Positions 38,844 to 47,127 of a stretch of DNA of 64,000 nt are shown piece by piece. This DNA is from Entomomonas sp945283395. GTDB taxonomy: Bacteria > Pseudomonadota > Gammaproteobacteria > Pseudomonadales > Pseudomonadaceae. The first letter of the stretch is position 1. Each line of letters opens with the position of its first letter. The DNA lies in assembly GCA_946480835.1 (NCBI GenBank), contig CAMLLC010000003.1, forward strand, positions 1 to 64,000. The letters run 5' to 3'. A model generated the notes under the pieces. It was not told the DNA's origin. It ran no database searches and saw only the letters and a program-made list of their open reading frames with translations. Both the position numbers and the translations under genes were made by a program.

Positions 38844-40621
38844 TACGACCCCTTGTTTACTTTACTAGAAGGCATAGCGCTAAAGCCCATGGCATAACTT
38901 ACCTTTGGCTTGTTTACTGCTGCCTCTGTTGGTTTTTTATCTGCATTCAGTTGTTTTAATACGTCTAATGTATTGCCGTATGCTTTTAATTGTCCTTCAG
39001 CCAATACTAATAATTTATCAGTCAAGCTAAGTACATTGCTCCTATGGGTAATAAGCACTAGTGTTTTGTGCGCTGCTTTAATGCGTTTGATAGCTTCTAA
39101 TAAGGCTTGATCGCCTGCTTCATCGAGATTTGCATTAGGTTCATCTAGTACTATTAAAGTGGGTTGTCGATACAGTGCTCTAGCTAATGCTATGCGTTGT
39201 CTTTGTCCACCAGAAAGCCCTGCCCCACCATCACCTAATAAAGTATCGTAACCTTGTGGTAAATTTAAAATTAATTCATGGACGCCGGCCATTTCTGCCG
39301 CCTCAACTACTGCACTCGCATCAACATTGGCGAAACGACAAATATTTTCACTAATAGTCCCAGCAAATAACTGGATATCTTGTGGTAAATAGCCTATATA
39401 GTTACCTAAATAACCTCTATCCCACTGTTTAAGATTGGCTCCGTCTAAACGTATTTTGCCTGCTAATGGTTGCCAGATGCCTACTAATAATCTAGCCAAG
39501 GTAGATTTACCAGAGCCTGACGCCCCAATAATGCCTAACGTTTCGCCCGCATTCATGGTAAAATTCAATGTATGCAAAGTAGGTTTGGTGATATTAGGCG
39601 GAGCAGCTACTATCTGTTCTATGGTTAACATTCCTTTAGGTGGTGGTAACTCCATACCCACCTTTGGTTCTGGATAAGTAGAGAGTAATAAATTTAACCT
39701 ATCATAAGCTTGCTTGGCAGGGCTCCATTGCTTCCAAGCACCTATTAATTGATCAATAGGTAACAGCACCCGCCCCATTAAAATAGAGCCTGCTATCATC
39801 ATTCCTGAGGTCATCGACCCATCTATCACCAATAAAGCCCCTAACCCTAGTACTAAAGACTGTAAAGCCATACGGATATATTTAGCATAAGCGCTGAATA
39901 ACGCTACTATTTCACTACCCTTATTTTGTTGTACTAAAAAGCCATAATGCTGCAATAACCAGCGTTGTCTTATATTAGCTAGCATGCCCATTGCCTCAAT
40001 AGTTTCCGCATTTCTTAGCTGGTTACTGGCCTGTTGGGTGGCTTTATTAGCTAATTTACCAGCTAAGGCTAGGGCTGTTTTAGAACGATACTGACTAAGC
40101 CAAGCAATAAACATCAACACTAAAGCGCCTGCTAAGGCCAACAAACCTAGCAGCGGATGAAATAAAAAAATAATTAATAGATAAACAGGAAACCAAGGTA
40201 TATCAAAAATAGCAAAAATAGCATTACCTGTGGCAAACTGACGTAATGTAGTAAGATCATTTAGGACTTGCCCTGCTGGCATAACAGAAGACTGTAAATT
40301 ATTAGCATAAGCTGCATTATAAATACGTTGATTAAGCTGCATATCAAACCTAGTACCTATTTGTATGAGTACATGGCTGCGTATCCATTCTAATGCGCCC
40401 ATTAATAAATACAGCCCTAACACTATCAGCGTTAGCATTAATAATGTCCATTCATTACTCGAACCTAACACCCTATCATAGACCTGTAACATATAAATAG
40501 CAGGGGTTAGCATAAGTAAATTAATAACTGCTGAAAAAATCCCGATCGTCACAAAGTTACTTTTATGAGCTGAGATCACTTGCAAAAGCTCATCTCGCAT
40601 TTTGATATTGTTGTTACTCAT
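38843..40621 (-). CDS. hasD: HasD-like type I secretion ABC transporter
   Basis: The inner-membrane ATPase/permease that exports HasA through its C-terminal signal. The 592-residue half-transporter has six membrane helices in the first about 300 residues and an ATPase domain with Walker A GASGSGKST (about 365-373), the Q-loop, signature LSGGQRQRIALARAL, Walker B LIVLDEPNANLDE and an H-loop (LITHR). No N-terminal peptidase or RTX-type domain is present, as in PrtD/HasD. A Fur-box-like site lies just before the gene, giving the hasDEF unit its own iron control. Confidence 0.92.
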   Translation of the reverse strand: MSNNNIKMRDELLQVISAHKSNFVTIGIFSAVINLLMLTPAIYMLQVYDRVLGSSNEWTLLMLTLIVLGLYLLMGALEWIRSHVLIQIGTRFDMQLNQRIYNAAYANNLQSSVMPAGQVLNDLTTLRQFATGNAIFAIFDIPWFPVYLLIIFLFHPLLGLLALAGALVLMFIAWLSQYRSKTALALAGKLANKATQQASNQLRNAETIEAMGMLANIRQRWLLQHYGFLVQQNKGSEIVALFSAYAKYIRMALQSLVLGLGALLVIDGSMTSGMMIAGSILMGRVLLPIDQLIGAWKQWSPAKQAYDRLNLLLSTYPEPKVGMELPPPKGMLTIEQIVAAPPNITKPTLHTLNFTMNAGETLGIIGASGSGKSTLARLLVGIWQPLAGKIRLDGANLKQWDRGYLGNYIGYLPQDIQLFAGTISENICRFANVDASAVVEAAEMAGVHELILNLPQGYDTLLGDGGAGLSGGQRQRIALARALYRQPTLIVLDEPNANLDEAGDQALLEAIKRIKAAHKTLVLITHRSNVLSLTDKLLVLAEGQLKAYGNTLDVLKQLNADKKPTEAAVNKPKVSYAMGFSAMPSSKVNKGS

Positions 40622-40639
40622 TAAAAGATACTCTTAAAT

Positions 40640-40658
40640 AAAAATGATAATCATTTAA
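40640..40658 (-). promoter_or_regulatory. Fur-box-like palindrome upstream of hasDEF
   Basis: The sequence AAAATGATAATCATTTA holds a near-perfect inverted repeat around ATGATAATCAT, close to the Fur consensus GATAATGATAATCATTATC. It lies 19 bases before the hasD start, suggesting repression of the export genes by Fur when iron is plentiful. Confidence 0.7.
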
Positions 40659-40831
40659 ACTCGCAAAATAATAGCCATCTATAAAAATACTTCGTAAGAA
40701 GACCGCAAGCTAGCTGGCTAGAGGCTACTAGGCTAAATAAGATACTGCTTACTTTGCCCACCCTTAACAAGTTAGTAAATAGCCGTTGCTAAAGCTGCGT
40801 AGTGCTACTATTTTTAGTCAGGTTTACCCCT

Positions 40832-41452
40832 TTAGGCCGCTATTGCATAATCATCTACTACCTCTGTAACACTTACTGGCGTAGCGTCTGTAATTAGATG
40901 CTGTGGTACATTGAGAGCAGCCGCCAATTCATCAAAGGTATTAGCTGTAGATACTCCATAGTCAGCCAAAATAGTGTCTAAGACTTGAGCTAATGGCGTA
41001 ACGTCCCCTGACATTAAGCCAAACATAACTTGATGGACAATACCATCATGCCCTTCAACTTTAGCGCTGTGTAAATAATCACCTAAACCATCAAAACTAA
41101 CATGTGTATTTACCATTGTATAGTCATGGCTATTAAAGCCGTTTAGCAGGGTAGTACCAAAGTCTAAGGAATCTATTGTTCCCAAAAAGGTATGAGCAGG
41201 CTGACTAAATAAGGTATAATGCAAATCTCCGCCAGCAATTACAGCCGATGGATTGTAGGTACTATTTACGGCAAATTGACTACCGCTTAAAAAACCGGGA
41301 TAAAATCCACCAATATGAAAATAAGATTGAAAGATAGGTATTAAAGTACCAATATTAGCAAGAATATCCCCAAAATAACCTGACCAATCTGCTAAATACT
41401 CAGCCACACTAGTATCAGCCAACGCAGCATCATAATTAACTGAAAAACTCAT
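40832..41452 (-). CDS. hasA: HasA-type hemophore, second copy, His32 ligand absent
   Basis: A 206-residue secreted heme-binding protein of the HasA family. The N-terminus MSFSVNYD and PAHTF (His87) match family members. The heme tyrosine corresponds to Tyr79 (LHYTLF), with His87 next to it as in Tyr75/His83 of Serratia HasA. The loop that should carry axial His32 reads FGDILANIGT: Ala32 replaces it; a His at 46 lies later in an enlarged loop. The C-terminal secretion signal (VVDDYAIAA) is kept, and there is no N-terminal signal peptide, as expected for type I export. AAGGAG precedes ATG 41452. It has its own Fur-like box upstream. Confidence 0.9.
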   Translation of the reverse strand: MSFSVNYDAALADTSVAEYLADWSGYFGDILANIGTLIPIFQSYFHIGGFYPGFLSGSQFAVNSTYNPSAVIAGGDLHYTLFSQPAHTFLGTIDSLDFGTTLLNGFNSHDYTMVNTHVSFDGLGDYLHSAKVEGHDGIVHQVMFGLMSGDVTPLAQVLDTILADYGVSTANTFDELAAALNVPQHLITDATPVSVTEVVDDYAIAA

Positions 41453-41530
41453 AGCATTTCTCCTTAATGTATTTAAAAATTACCCGCTATTAAGTTATAA
41501 CAGCTTGTTTTATCTTTCACGGGTAACAGT
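41453..41530 (-). repeat. Duplicated hasA leader, copy 1
   Basis: The roughly 75 bases upstream of this hasA copy closely match those upstream of the other copy (42443-42517): shared TTTCTCCTTA, TATTTAAAAAT, and CTTGTTTTA-CTTT segments in the same order and spacing. This shows that the hemophore gene was duplicated with its leader. Confidence 0.75.
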
Positions 41531-41577
41531 TGGTAAGACGAATAAGTAAAGTCTAATTCTGCCTGCCCCTTAGAAAA

Positions 41578-41596
41578 GATGATAATTATTAACATC
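41578..41596 (-). promoter_or_regulatory. Fur-box-like site between the two hasA genes
   Basis: GATGATAATTATTAACATC resembles the 19-bp Fur consensus at about two thirds of positions. It lies 126 bases before the downstream hasA copy, so that gene probably has its own iron-regulated promoter. Confidence 0.5.
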
Positions 41597-41722
41597 AGTA
41601 AATCATATTCATTAAAAAATGCGGCTAGTAAGGGCACTTCTCGCTAGTTACCTTGTTTGGCCGCTGGTGATTTATTGATCATAAGTCATTGTGTTAACTA
41701 GCAACAGCTCCTATAATATGCC

Positions 41723-41764
41723 AATCACTTTCCCTCACCCGTGAAAAAGTAGGGGAAAGTGATT
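41723..41764 (-). terminator. Strong hairpin after the upstream hasA copy
   Basis: A perfect 12-bp stem (AATCACTTTCCC / GGGAAAGTGATT) with an 18-nt loop lies 46 bases beyond the hasA stop. There is no T run on the minus strand, so it may stabilise the hasR-hasA transcript's 3' end or pause transcription rather than being a classic terminator. Confidence 0.6.
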
Positions 41765-41809
41765 CTCTAAACTTGAGTAGAGGTATTACCTTTACTCAGG
41801 TTTAACAGC

Positions 41810-42442
41810 TTAGGCCGCTATTGCATAATCATCTACTACATCTGTAACACCCACTGGTGTAGCGTCTGCAACAGCATGTTGTGGTGCATTACTGATAGCT
41901 GCTGCTACTTCGTCAAAGGTATTAGCTGTAGATACTCCATAGTCAGCTAAAATATGGTCTAAGGCATCAGTTAATACTGTAGCATCACCTGACATTAGGC
42001 CATACATAGCTTGATGGACAATACCAACATGTCCATCAGTTTTAGCGCTATGTAAATAATCACCTAAACCTTCAAAACTAACATGTGTATCTTCTATTGA
42101 ATAATTGCCACTAACAAAATCTTTAGATAGACTATTACCAAAATGTAAAGAATTTATTGTTCCATAAAAGGTGTGAGCAGGCGTACTAAATAAGGTATAA
42201 GCCAAGTCCCCCTCAGCAATTACCGCCGCTGGAGTATGCGTACTACCTACTGCATATTCAGTACCACTTAAAAATTTACCATTAAAGCCTCCACTATTTG
42301 CATTTGGGTTATCCATAACATCACTTTCAATTACATGACCAGGGCGATGATTAATATCCCCAAAATAAGCTGACCAATCTGCTAAATACTGAGCAACACT
42401 GGTATCGGCAAATATAGCATCATAATTGACTGAAAAACTCAT
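41810..42442 (-). CDS. hasA: HasA-type hemophore, canonical copy
   Basis: A 210-residue extracellular hemophore that takes heme from host hemoproteins and delivers it to HasR. The start ATG 42442 (MSFSVNYD) has AAGGAG at good spacing; an in-frame start farther up would add 17 residues without support. Heme ligands are intact: His32 in FGDINHRPG, Tyr82 in LAYTLF, and its partner His90 in PAHTFYG. No N-terminal signal peptide; the C-terminal end (VVDDYAIAA) is the type I export signal. It follows hasR after an 86-base leader with a small hairpin, so it is probably co-transcribed with hasR. Confidence 0.93.
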   Translation of the reverse strand: MSFSVNYDAIFADTSVAQYLADWSAYFGDINHRPGHVIESDVMDNPNANSGGFNGKFLSGTEYAVGSTHTPAAVIAEGDLAYTLFSTPAHTFYGTINSLHFGNSLSKDFVSGNYSIEDTHVSFEGLGDYLHSAKTDGHVGIVHQAMYGLMSGDATVLTDALDHILADYGVSTANTFDEVAAAISNAPQHAVADATPVGVTDVVDDYAIAA

Positions 42443-42528
42443 AGAATTTCTCCTTACGTTATTTAAAAATGGCAAGATGTTAGCTAGTAACACCTTGTTT
42501 TACCTTTAGTAGGTAAAATCTGTTGTAG
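42443..42528 (-). repeat. Duplicated hasA leader, copy 2, with a hairpin
   Basis: The hasR-hasA intergenic region. It is the source or twin of the 41453-41530 leader. It contains a 7-bp stem (TTTTACC / GGTAAAA, 42498-42518) with a 7-nt loop, which could pause transcription after hasR or protect the hasA message, so that more hemophore than receptor is made. Confidence 0.65.
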
Positions 42529-45012
42529 TTAAAAGGTGAAGTCAACACCTGCCTGCATGGTACGGCCCCGCCCTAAAGTAAAAGACAAAACATCCCCCAT
42601 AGGAACCATATAGGCTCTATCTGTAAAATTTTCTATTGAAAACCTCACTAATAAATTGTCTGTTACTTTATAACTACTGTAAAAATCATAAACGGTATAA
42701 CGCTTCCAATCTGGGGAATAAATGTACTCTTTCTTGCTTTTTTCTAGTTCTGAGGGCTTCACCGAAAAGCCTTCACTAGTACGTACCCTAATTCCCATAT
42801 CTAACTGTTGGTCAAATAATCTAGTGCCTAGCGTTAGATTCCCTCTATTCATAGGCATATGTTCTGATGAGCCCATATTAGAACATACTGTTAATGCGTT
42901 AGGATCAGGCTTATGTCCTCTTACAGTAAATCTCCAGCCCTTTCCATCCCAAATAGGCTTTAGATGACCACCCAACCATTGCTCGGGATGGCAAAATTTG
43001 TTTTTACCTATCATATGGGTATAACCTAACTCGGTATAGACTTTTCCTAGGTCATAATTTATTTGATATTCCACCCCTCTAAAACGAGTAATTTCTAGAT
43101 TATTTACAAAGGCCGCACTACTCATGCTATACATTCCAACGCCAGGGGGGGTAAGTCCTAAGCCCATATGGATAAAGTCTCTTACTTTAGTATCAAAATA
43201 GGCAATTTTAATGGCTAATTTATCCTCTTGGGTTATTAATCCTTGCTTTAAGATATTAAAACCCACCTCCCAATTTCTTGATTTTTCGGGGGTAACAAAT
43301 GGATTAGGATACATCGTTTCTCTTCCGCTGCCATGGGGTTTACCCGTAACTAATGCCTCGGTAATAGCAGGTGGCCGCCAGCCTTTACCATAATTAGAAA
43401 ACAACTGCAACCAGTCAACCCCAGGTTTAATAGCTAACCCAGCAGTAGGAGATAAATAGCCCTCACTGTTATTGACATTATAATATATAGGATAAGTATA
43501 TTTTGGAGGCATTGGGGTATTTAATTTATACTTGGTAGCCAACATCCCTGTTTTCCCTGTTAGCTTATATCTGTCGTAACGTAGCCCCGCAAAGGCATCA
43601 AACCAATTATTATAATTGTAATGGAAATTGCTAAAAATGCTCGCCATAGTTCTTTTGCCGGCGGGGGTTATACTAGCCGCATAAGGGACAGCTAAGGCTT
43701 GACCTTGGCGTATTGCTTGATCTGAATTGGGGGCCGTTTTATCATAAAAAGCTTCTACCCCATAGTTAGTTTTAAAGGTAGAGGTATCTGTAAGAAAGAA
43801 GGCCGAAGTATTTTCAGCTTGTAAGCCATAGGTTTTAGTTAGATAGGTAACATCAAAAGCAGCACTCCCTTGGCGAGGGAAATTTTCTTGGTGGTTTTTG
43901 GTATTCACATAATAAAGTTTGGTTTTAAAATCTATTAGGTTATTAGGATTAAATAGATAATCGACACTGAAGTTTTGATTGATCACGCCATCTTTCCCTA
44001 ATTTATCCCAATTCCTGCCTTCTACTTTAAAATCGGCCATGTTTACTTGACCGGAAGCTACTTGTGTTAGCAAATAGCTAAATTGTAACCGTTGCTGCTC
44101 GGTAAGATTTAAGCCCATTTTAGCTAACTGAGAGCGCATAACATAGCCGGTATAATCGACAATACGTCCTTTGATGTTATCTACTACTTTAGGCTGGAAG
44201 TCGGATCCTGTTCTATTTTCCCCTATCTTACCATGCTTACCTGTGCGGTAATCGCCAAAGCGCCTTTCACTGGCCGATATTAAAAAATCTATCTTGTCAT
44301 TACCTAATGCTACTGCGCCACTCCCTATAAAATTAGTACCATTTCTTCTGCCACCCACGCCAGTTGCATAGCTAATTTTACCTCCAATATTTTTTCCTGC
44401 TGTTAAGAAGTCTTTAGCTTCTATAGTGCGAAAGTTTGCTATACCACCTATTACCCCAGCACCACCCATGCCCGTGCTAACGCCTTTTTCTATGGTGACC
44501 CCAGCCAACATAGAAGGGTCAATATACATTTGGCCATTGCGTTGACCATGCCCGGTGCGTTGGAAATTTTGGCGCATTCCATCTATTGACATATTCACCC
44601 GACCAAAATCTTGCATCCCTCTGATATTTACCGATAGGGCAGGGTCTTGTTGACTTACTGCACTGTAAACCCCTGGCGTTTCTTCTAACATATCGGCTGC
44701 ATGGCGCGGCGGATTACGTTTTATATGTTCTTGATTAATAAACGAAATTGACTTAGGTTCTTCATAAATCCAATCATCATTGTTGTAACCTTGCACATTT
44801 AAGGTAGTTAGTTGAATACTATTATCTTGCTGAGCCAATACCTCATCGGTAACTAATAGATCATCTTTAGTAGCAGCAGAGGCTTGTTTGGCAGACTTGT
44901 CAGTTTGTTTGCCATCACACGTTGTAACGTAACATGAGAAACCTCCAAGCCCCATGCCTGTTAATAAGAACAAGCTACTTAACGATTTTTTATTATAAAA
45001 CTGCTCGAACAT
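42529..45012 (-). CDS. hasR: HasR, TonB-dependent hemophore/heme receptor
   Basis: Outer-membrane receptor that takes heme from HasA. The 827-residue protein has an N-terminal signal region (LSSLFLLTGMGLGGFSC), a short linker, a TonB box (LTTLNVQGY, about 69-77), a plug domain with NIRGMQDFGRVNMSIDGMRQ, and a 22-strand-type barrel ending in VDFTF with C-terminal Phe. I start at ATG 45012, six bases after GGGAG; a TTG at 45015 is adjacent. The signalling (STN) domain of about 80 residues, present in Serratia and Pseudomonas HasR, is missing: only about 45 residues separate the signal region from the TonB box. Confidence 0.92.
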   Translation of the reverse strand: MFEQFYNKKSLSSLFLLTGMGLGGFSCYVTTCDGKQTDKSAKQASAATKDDLLVTDEVLAQQDNSIQLTTLNVQGYNNDDWIYEEPKSISFINQEHIKRNPPRHAADMLEETPGVYSAVSQQDPALSVNIRGMQDFGRVNMSIDGMRQNFQRTGHGQRNGQMYIDPSMLAGVTIEKGVSTGMGGAGVIGGIANFRTIEAKDFLTAGKNIGGKISYATGVGGRRNGTNFIGSGAVALGNDKIDFLISASERRFGDYRTGKHGKIGENRTGSDFQPKVVDNIKGRIVDYTGYVMRSQLAKMGLNLTEQQRLQFSYLLTQVASGQVNMADFKVEGRNWDKLGKDGVINQNFSVDYLFNPNNLIDFKTKLYYVNTKNHQENFPRQGSAAFDVTYLTKTYGLQAENTSAFFLTDTSTFKTNYGVEAFYDKTAPNSDQAIRQGQALAVPYAASITPAGKRTMASIFSNFHYNYNNWFDAFAGLRYDRYKLTGKTGMLATKYKLNTPMPPKYTYPIYYNVNNSEGYLSPTAGLAIKPGVDWLQLFSNYGKGWRPPAITEALVTGKPHGSGRETMYPNPFVTPEKSRNWEVGFNILKQGLITQEDKLAIKIAYFDTKVRDFIHMGLGLTPPGVGMYSMSSAAFVNNLEITRFRGVEYQINYDLGKVYTELGYTHMIGKNKFCHPEQWLGGHLKPIWDGKGWRFTVRGHKPDPNALTVCSNMGSSEHMPMNRGNLTLGTRLFDQQLDMGIRVRTSEGFSVKPSELEKSKKEYIYSPDWKRYTVYDFYSSYKVTDNLLVRFSIENFTDRAYMVPMGDVLSFTLGRGRTMQAGVDFTF

Positions 45013-45031
45013 CAAATTCTCCCATCTATAT

Positions 45032-45054
45032 AATAATAATTATCATTCTCATTA
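45032..45054 (-). promoter_or_regulatory. Fur-box-like site upstream of hasR
   Basis: AATAATAATTATCATTCTCATTA lies 20 bases before the hasR start and resembles overlapping Fur half-sites (ATAAT / ATCATT / TCATTA). Confidence 0.65.
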
Positions 45055-45098
45055 TATGAGACGGTTTTGACTGCTTTTTTCAGTAAAAATTTACCTTA

Positions 45099-45596
45099 TT
45101 ATTTTGTTAAATAATTAGCTATAAATTCTGAGGCTTTTAATAAATGCTTTTGTACCGAACTATCAGAAATAGCTAAGTATTTAGCCACCTCGAGATAGGT
45201 AAGCCCAGCGATTTTTTGGAGTAGAAAAATTTGCCTAGTACGACTAGGTAACTGGGCAATAGCTTTTTGAAGCAGTCTATCAATTTCAAATTGGTGTGAA
45301 TAATCCGCCACCACTTCTACTGCGTCTATCATATCTATTAATTGTTCGGTTGAAACCGTACACATTTTTTTGGTCGAGTTATTACGAAAATGATCTATTA
45401 GTAGATTATTTGCTATTTTGTAAAGATAACTTCTATGGTTAAGGATAATCTTCTGCTCACCTAGTTCCATAATCTTTAAAAAGCAATCATGCAATAGGTC
45501 AGCAGCGATTTCAATATCTTTTGTCTTACGAAATAAGTAATATTGTAATTCACTTGCTACCTTGATATACAACTGCTCAAGTTGATACCTTGTCAA
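45099..45596 (-). CDS. hasI: HasI-like ECF sigma factor (FecI family)
   Basis: A 165-residue sigma factor of the iron-starvation group. Region 2 contains YKIANNLLIDHFRN and region 4 an HTH (LPSRTRQIFLLQKIAGLTYLEVAKYLAISDSSVQKHL), both typical of FecI/HasI/PvdS proteins. The start is TTG at 45596 with GGGA 8 bases upstream; no better start is in frame. A strong Fur-like box lies upstream. It is followed by hasR, but the anti-sigma factor gene hasS that normally lies between them is absent. Confidence 0.85.
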   Translation of the reverse strand: MTRYQLEQLYIKVASELQYYLFRKTKDIEIAADLLHDCFLKIMELGEQKIILNHRSYLYKIANNLLIDHFRNNSTKKMCTVSTEQLIDMIDAVEVVADYSHQFEIDRLLQKAIAQLPSRTRQIFLLQKIAGLTYLEVAKYLAISDSSVQKHLLKASEFIANYLTK

Positions 45597-45633
45597 TTTA
45601 CAGTTCCCATCTATTTATAACATATTAAATGCA

Positions 45634-45654
45634 AATGATTATTATTATCATTGG
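45634..45654 (-). promoter_or_regulatory. Fur-box-like site upstream of hasI
   Basis: AATGATTATTATTATCATTGG is a near-palindrome (AATGAT … ATCATT) matching the Fur box core, about 40 bases before the hasI start. It is the best of the four Fur-like sites in the locus. Confidence 0.75.
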
Positions 45655-45804
45655 ATAATAGCAAGTTTTGTTAATATTTCAATGAATATTTTTTGCTAGT
45701 TAGTTCATTTTATCTAGAAAATCACCTTGTATATAAATAAAAATAGTAACCTTATAAAATTCAATACGTTAACATAACTCGAACCCTAATGCTTGAAAAA
45801 GCTA

Positions 45805-46200
45805 TTATCGTTTTTGGCTTTTGCTTAGTGTTAGAAAATCATTTAATAACTGTTGCGCTGGTAATACACCACATTGCGTTGAATCAGGCACCATAAAGAC
45901 AGCAATATCTATATTATTTTCAACAAGATCAGGTAATAATTCGGTAATAAGTTCAGCAAATGCAATTAATTTAGGGGTGGTGTCACGCCAATCATTGATT
46001 TGACAATTTTTTGCAAAAGGTTCAGCAGGCCATAGCGGAAAAATCATTTTATTAGCTACTTCGGCTATCACCCAACCTTCATCATCACATAAGGCCCATG
46101 CTTCTTGCCAAGCAAATACTTTTTCGACAAAATAGTTATAGCGTTGGCTGTTAGTTTGCCTACTAAAAGCCTTGACCTCTAATTCATGCACTCTTTTCAT
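45805..46200 (-). CDS. DUF2750 family protein
   Basis: A 131-residue soluble protein resembling the DUF2750 family: VFAWQEAWALCDDEGW, FPLWPAEPFAK and the LLPDLVENNIDIAVFMVP region fit family members. Function unknown. It lies 5 bases after nlpD on the same strand, in the slot where rpoS is found in Pseudomonas and E. coli, so it is read with nlpD here. Confidence 0.7.
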   Translation of the reverse strand: MKRVHELEVKAFSRQTNSQRYNYFVEKVFAWQEAWALCDDEGWVIAEVANKMIFPLWPAEPFAKNCQINDWRDTTPKLIAFAELITELLPDLVENNIDIAVFMVPDSTQCGVLPAQQLLNDFLTLSKSQKR

Positions 46201-46205
46201 TACTA

Positions 46206-47099
46206 TTATTTTTTTGGTAAATATTTAAGCGGATCGACTGGCTTACCATTTAACCTAATTTCAAAGTGAAGTTTGACTTTATCTGCACCGGTTGACCCCA
46301 TTTCTGCAATTTTTTGCCCAGTTTTAACTTTTTGTCCTTCTTTAACTAGTAGGGTGCGATTATGGCCATAGGCACTTACAAAACTATCATTATGTTTTAT
46401 AATTAATAAATTACCATATCCATGCAAGTTGTTACCTGCATAAACTACTGTTCCAGCAGACGCTGCCACTATCGCTGTACCCTCAGCGGCGGCAATATCT
46501 ATACCTTTATTAACATTGGTAGCAAGTGAGTAAGTACCTATTACTGTACCCATAGCAGGCCATGTCCAGCCGCCAACAACGGCCGTGGTAGGTTTAGGCA
46601 GATCTTTTGTGACTGGCGTTGGCCTGCTAATGGTTGGCGTTTTACCAGTAGTTTCTTTGGTTGTGGTTACTTTAACACTTCCCGTTTTATGGGTAGTAGC
46701 AGTAGTTGTGGTGGTAGTGTTGGTGGTTGATAAGTATATGGTTTGGCCCGGATGAATAACATAAGGAGCTTCTATATTATTAGCTGCTGCTAAATCGCGC
46801 CAATCTCGTCCGTAAGTAAAAGCTAGTGAGTATAGAGTTTCACCCGGTTGTACTATATGCCTACCCTTTTGGTTAGACATATTGCTATTAGTAGTTGTAA
46901 CGGTAGAAAATTGAGTTGTTGACGTTTGGACTACAGTACCCGATGTGGGGATAGTAGTTGTTCTAACATTATTATGCTGGTAAGTTCTAGTTTGATCCAC
47001 TACTGGTATTTTGGCATGTTTTTCAGTTGTACAAGCACTTAGCATGGCAGCGGTGGCTACCAAGAAAATGGGTAATAGCTTGTTATGACATAACCCCAT
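46206..47099 (-). CDS. nlpD: NlpD, LysM/M23 cell-division activator lipoprotein
   Basis: An outer-membrane lipoprotein that activates the amidase AmiC at the septum. Features: lipoprotein signal with lipobox (MLSACTTEK, Cys23); a LysM peptidoglycan-binding domain (about 82-126, HIVQPGETLYSLAFTYGRDW); a Thr-rich linker; and a C-terminal degenerate M23 (LytM) domain (about 195-297, KGIDIAAAEGT and VKLHFEIRLNGKPVDPLKYL) lacking a full set of zinc ligands, as in NlpD/EnvC. AGGAG precedes the ATG. The usual downstream gene rpoS is missing. Confidence 0.93.
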   Translation of the reverse strand: MGLCHNKLLPIFLVATAAMLSACTTEKHAKIPVVDQTRTYQHNNVRTTTIPTSGTVVQTSTTQFSTVTTTNSNMSNQKGRHIVQPGETLYSLAFTYGRDWRDLAAANNIEAPYVIHPGQTIYLSTTNTTTTTTATTHKTGSVKVTTTKETTGKTPTISRPTPVTKDLPKPTTAVVGGWTWPAMGTVIGTYSLATNVNKGIDIAAAEGTAIVAASAGTVVYAGNNLHGYGNLLIIKHNDSFVSAYGHNRTLLVKEGQKVKTGQKIAEMGSTGADKVKLHFEIRLNGKPVDPLKYLPKK

Positions 47100-47127
47100 T
47101 TATGAAGCTCCTAACTTTTCAATTAAA

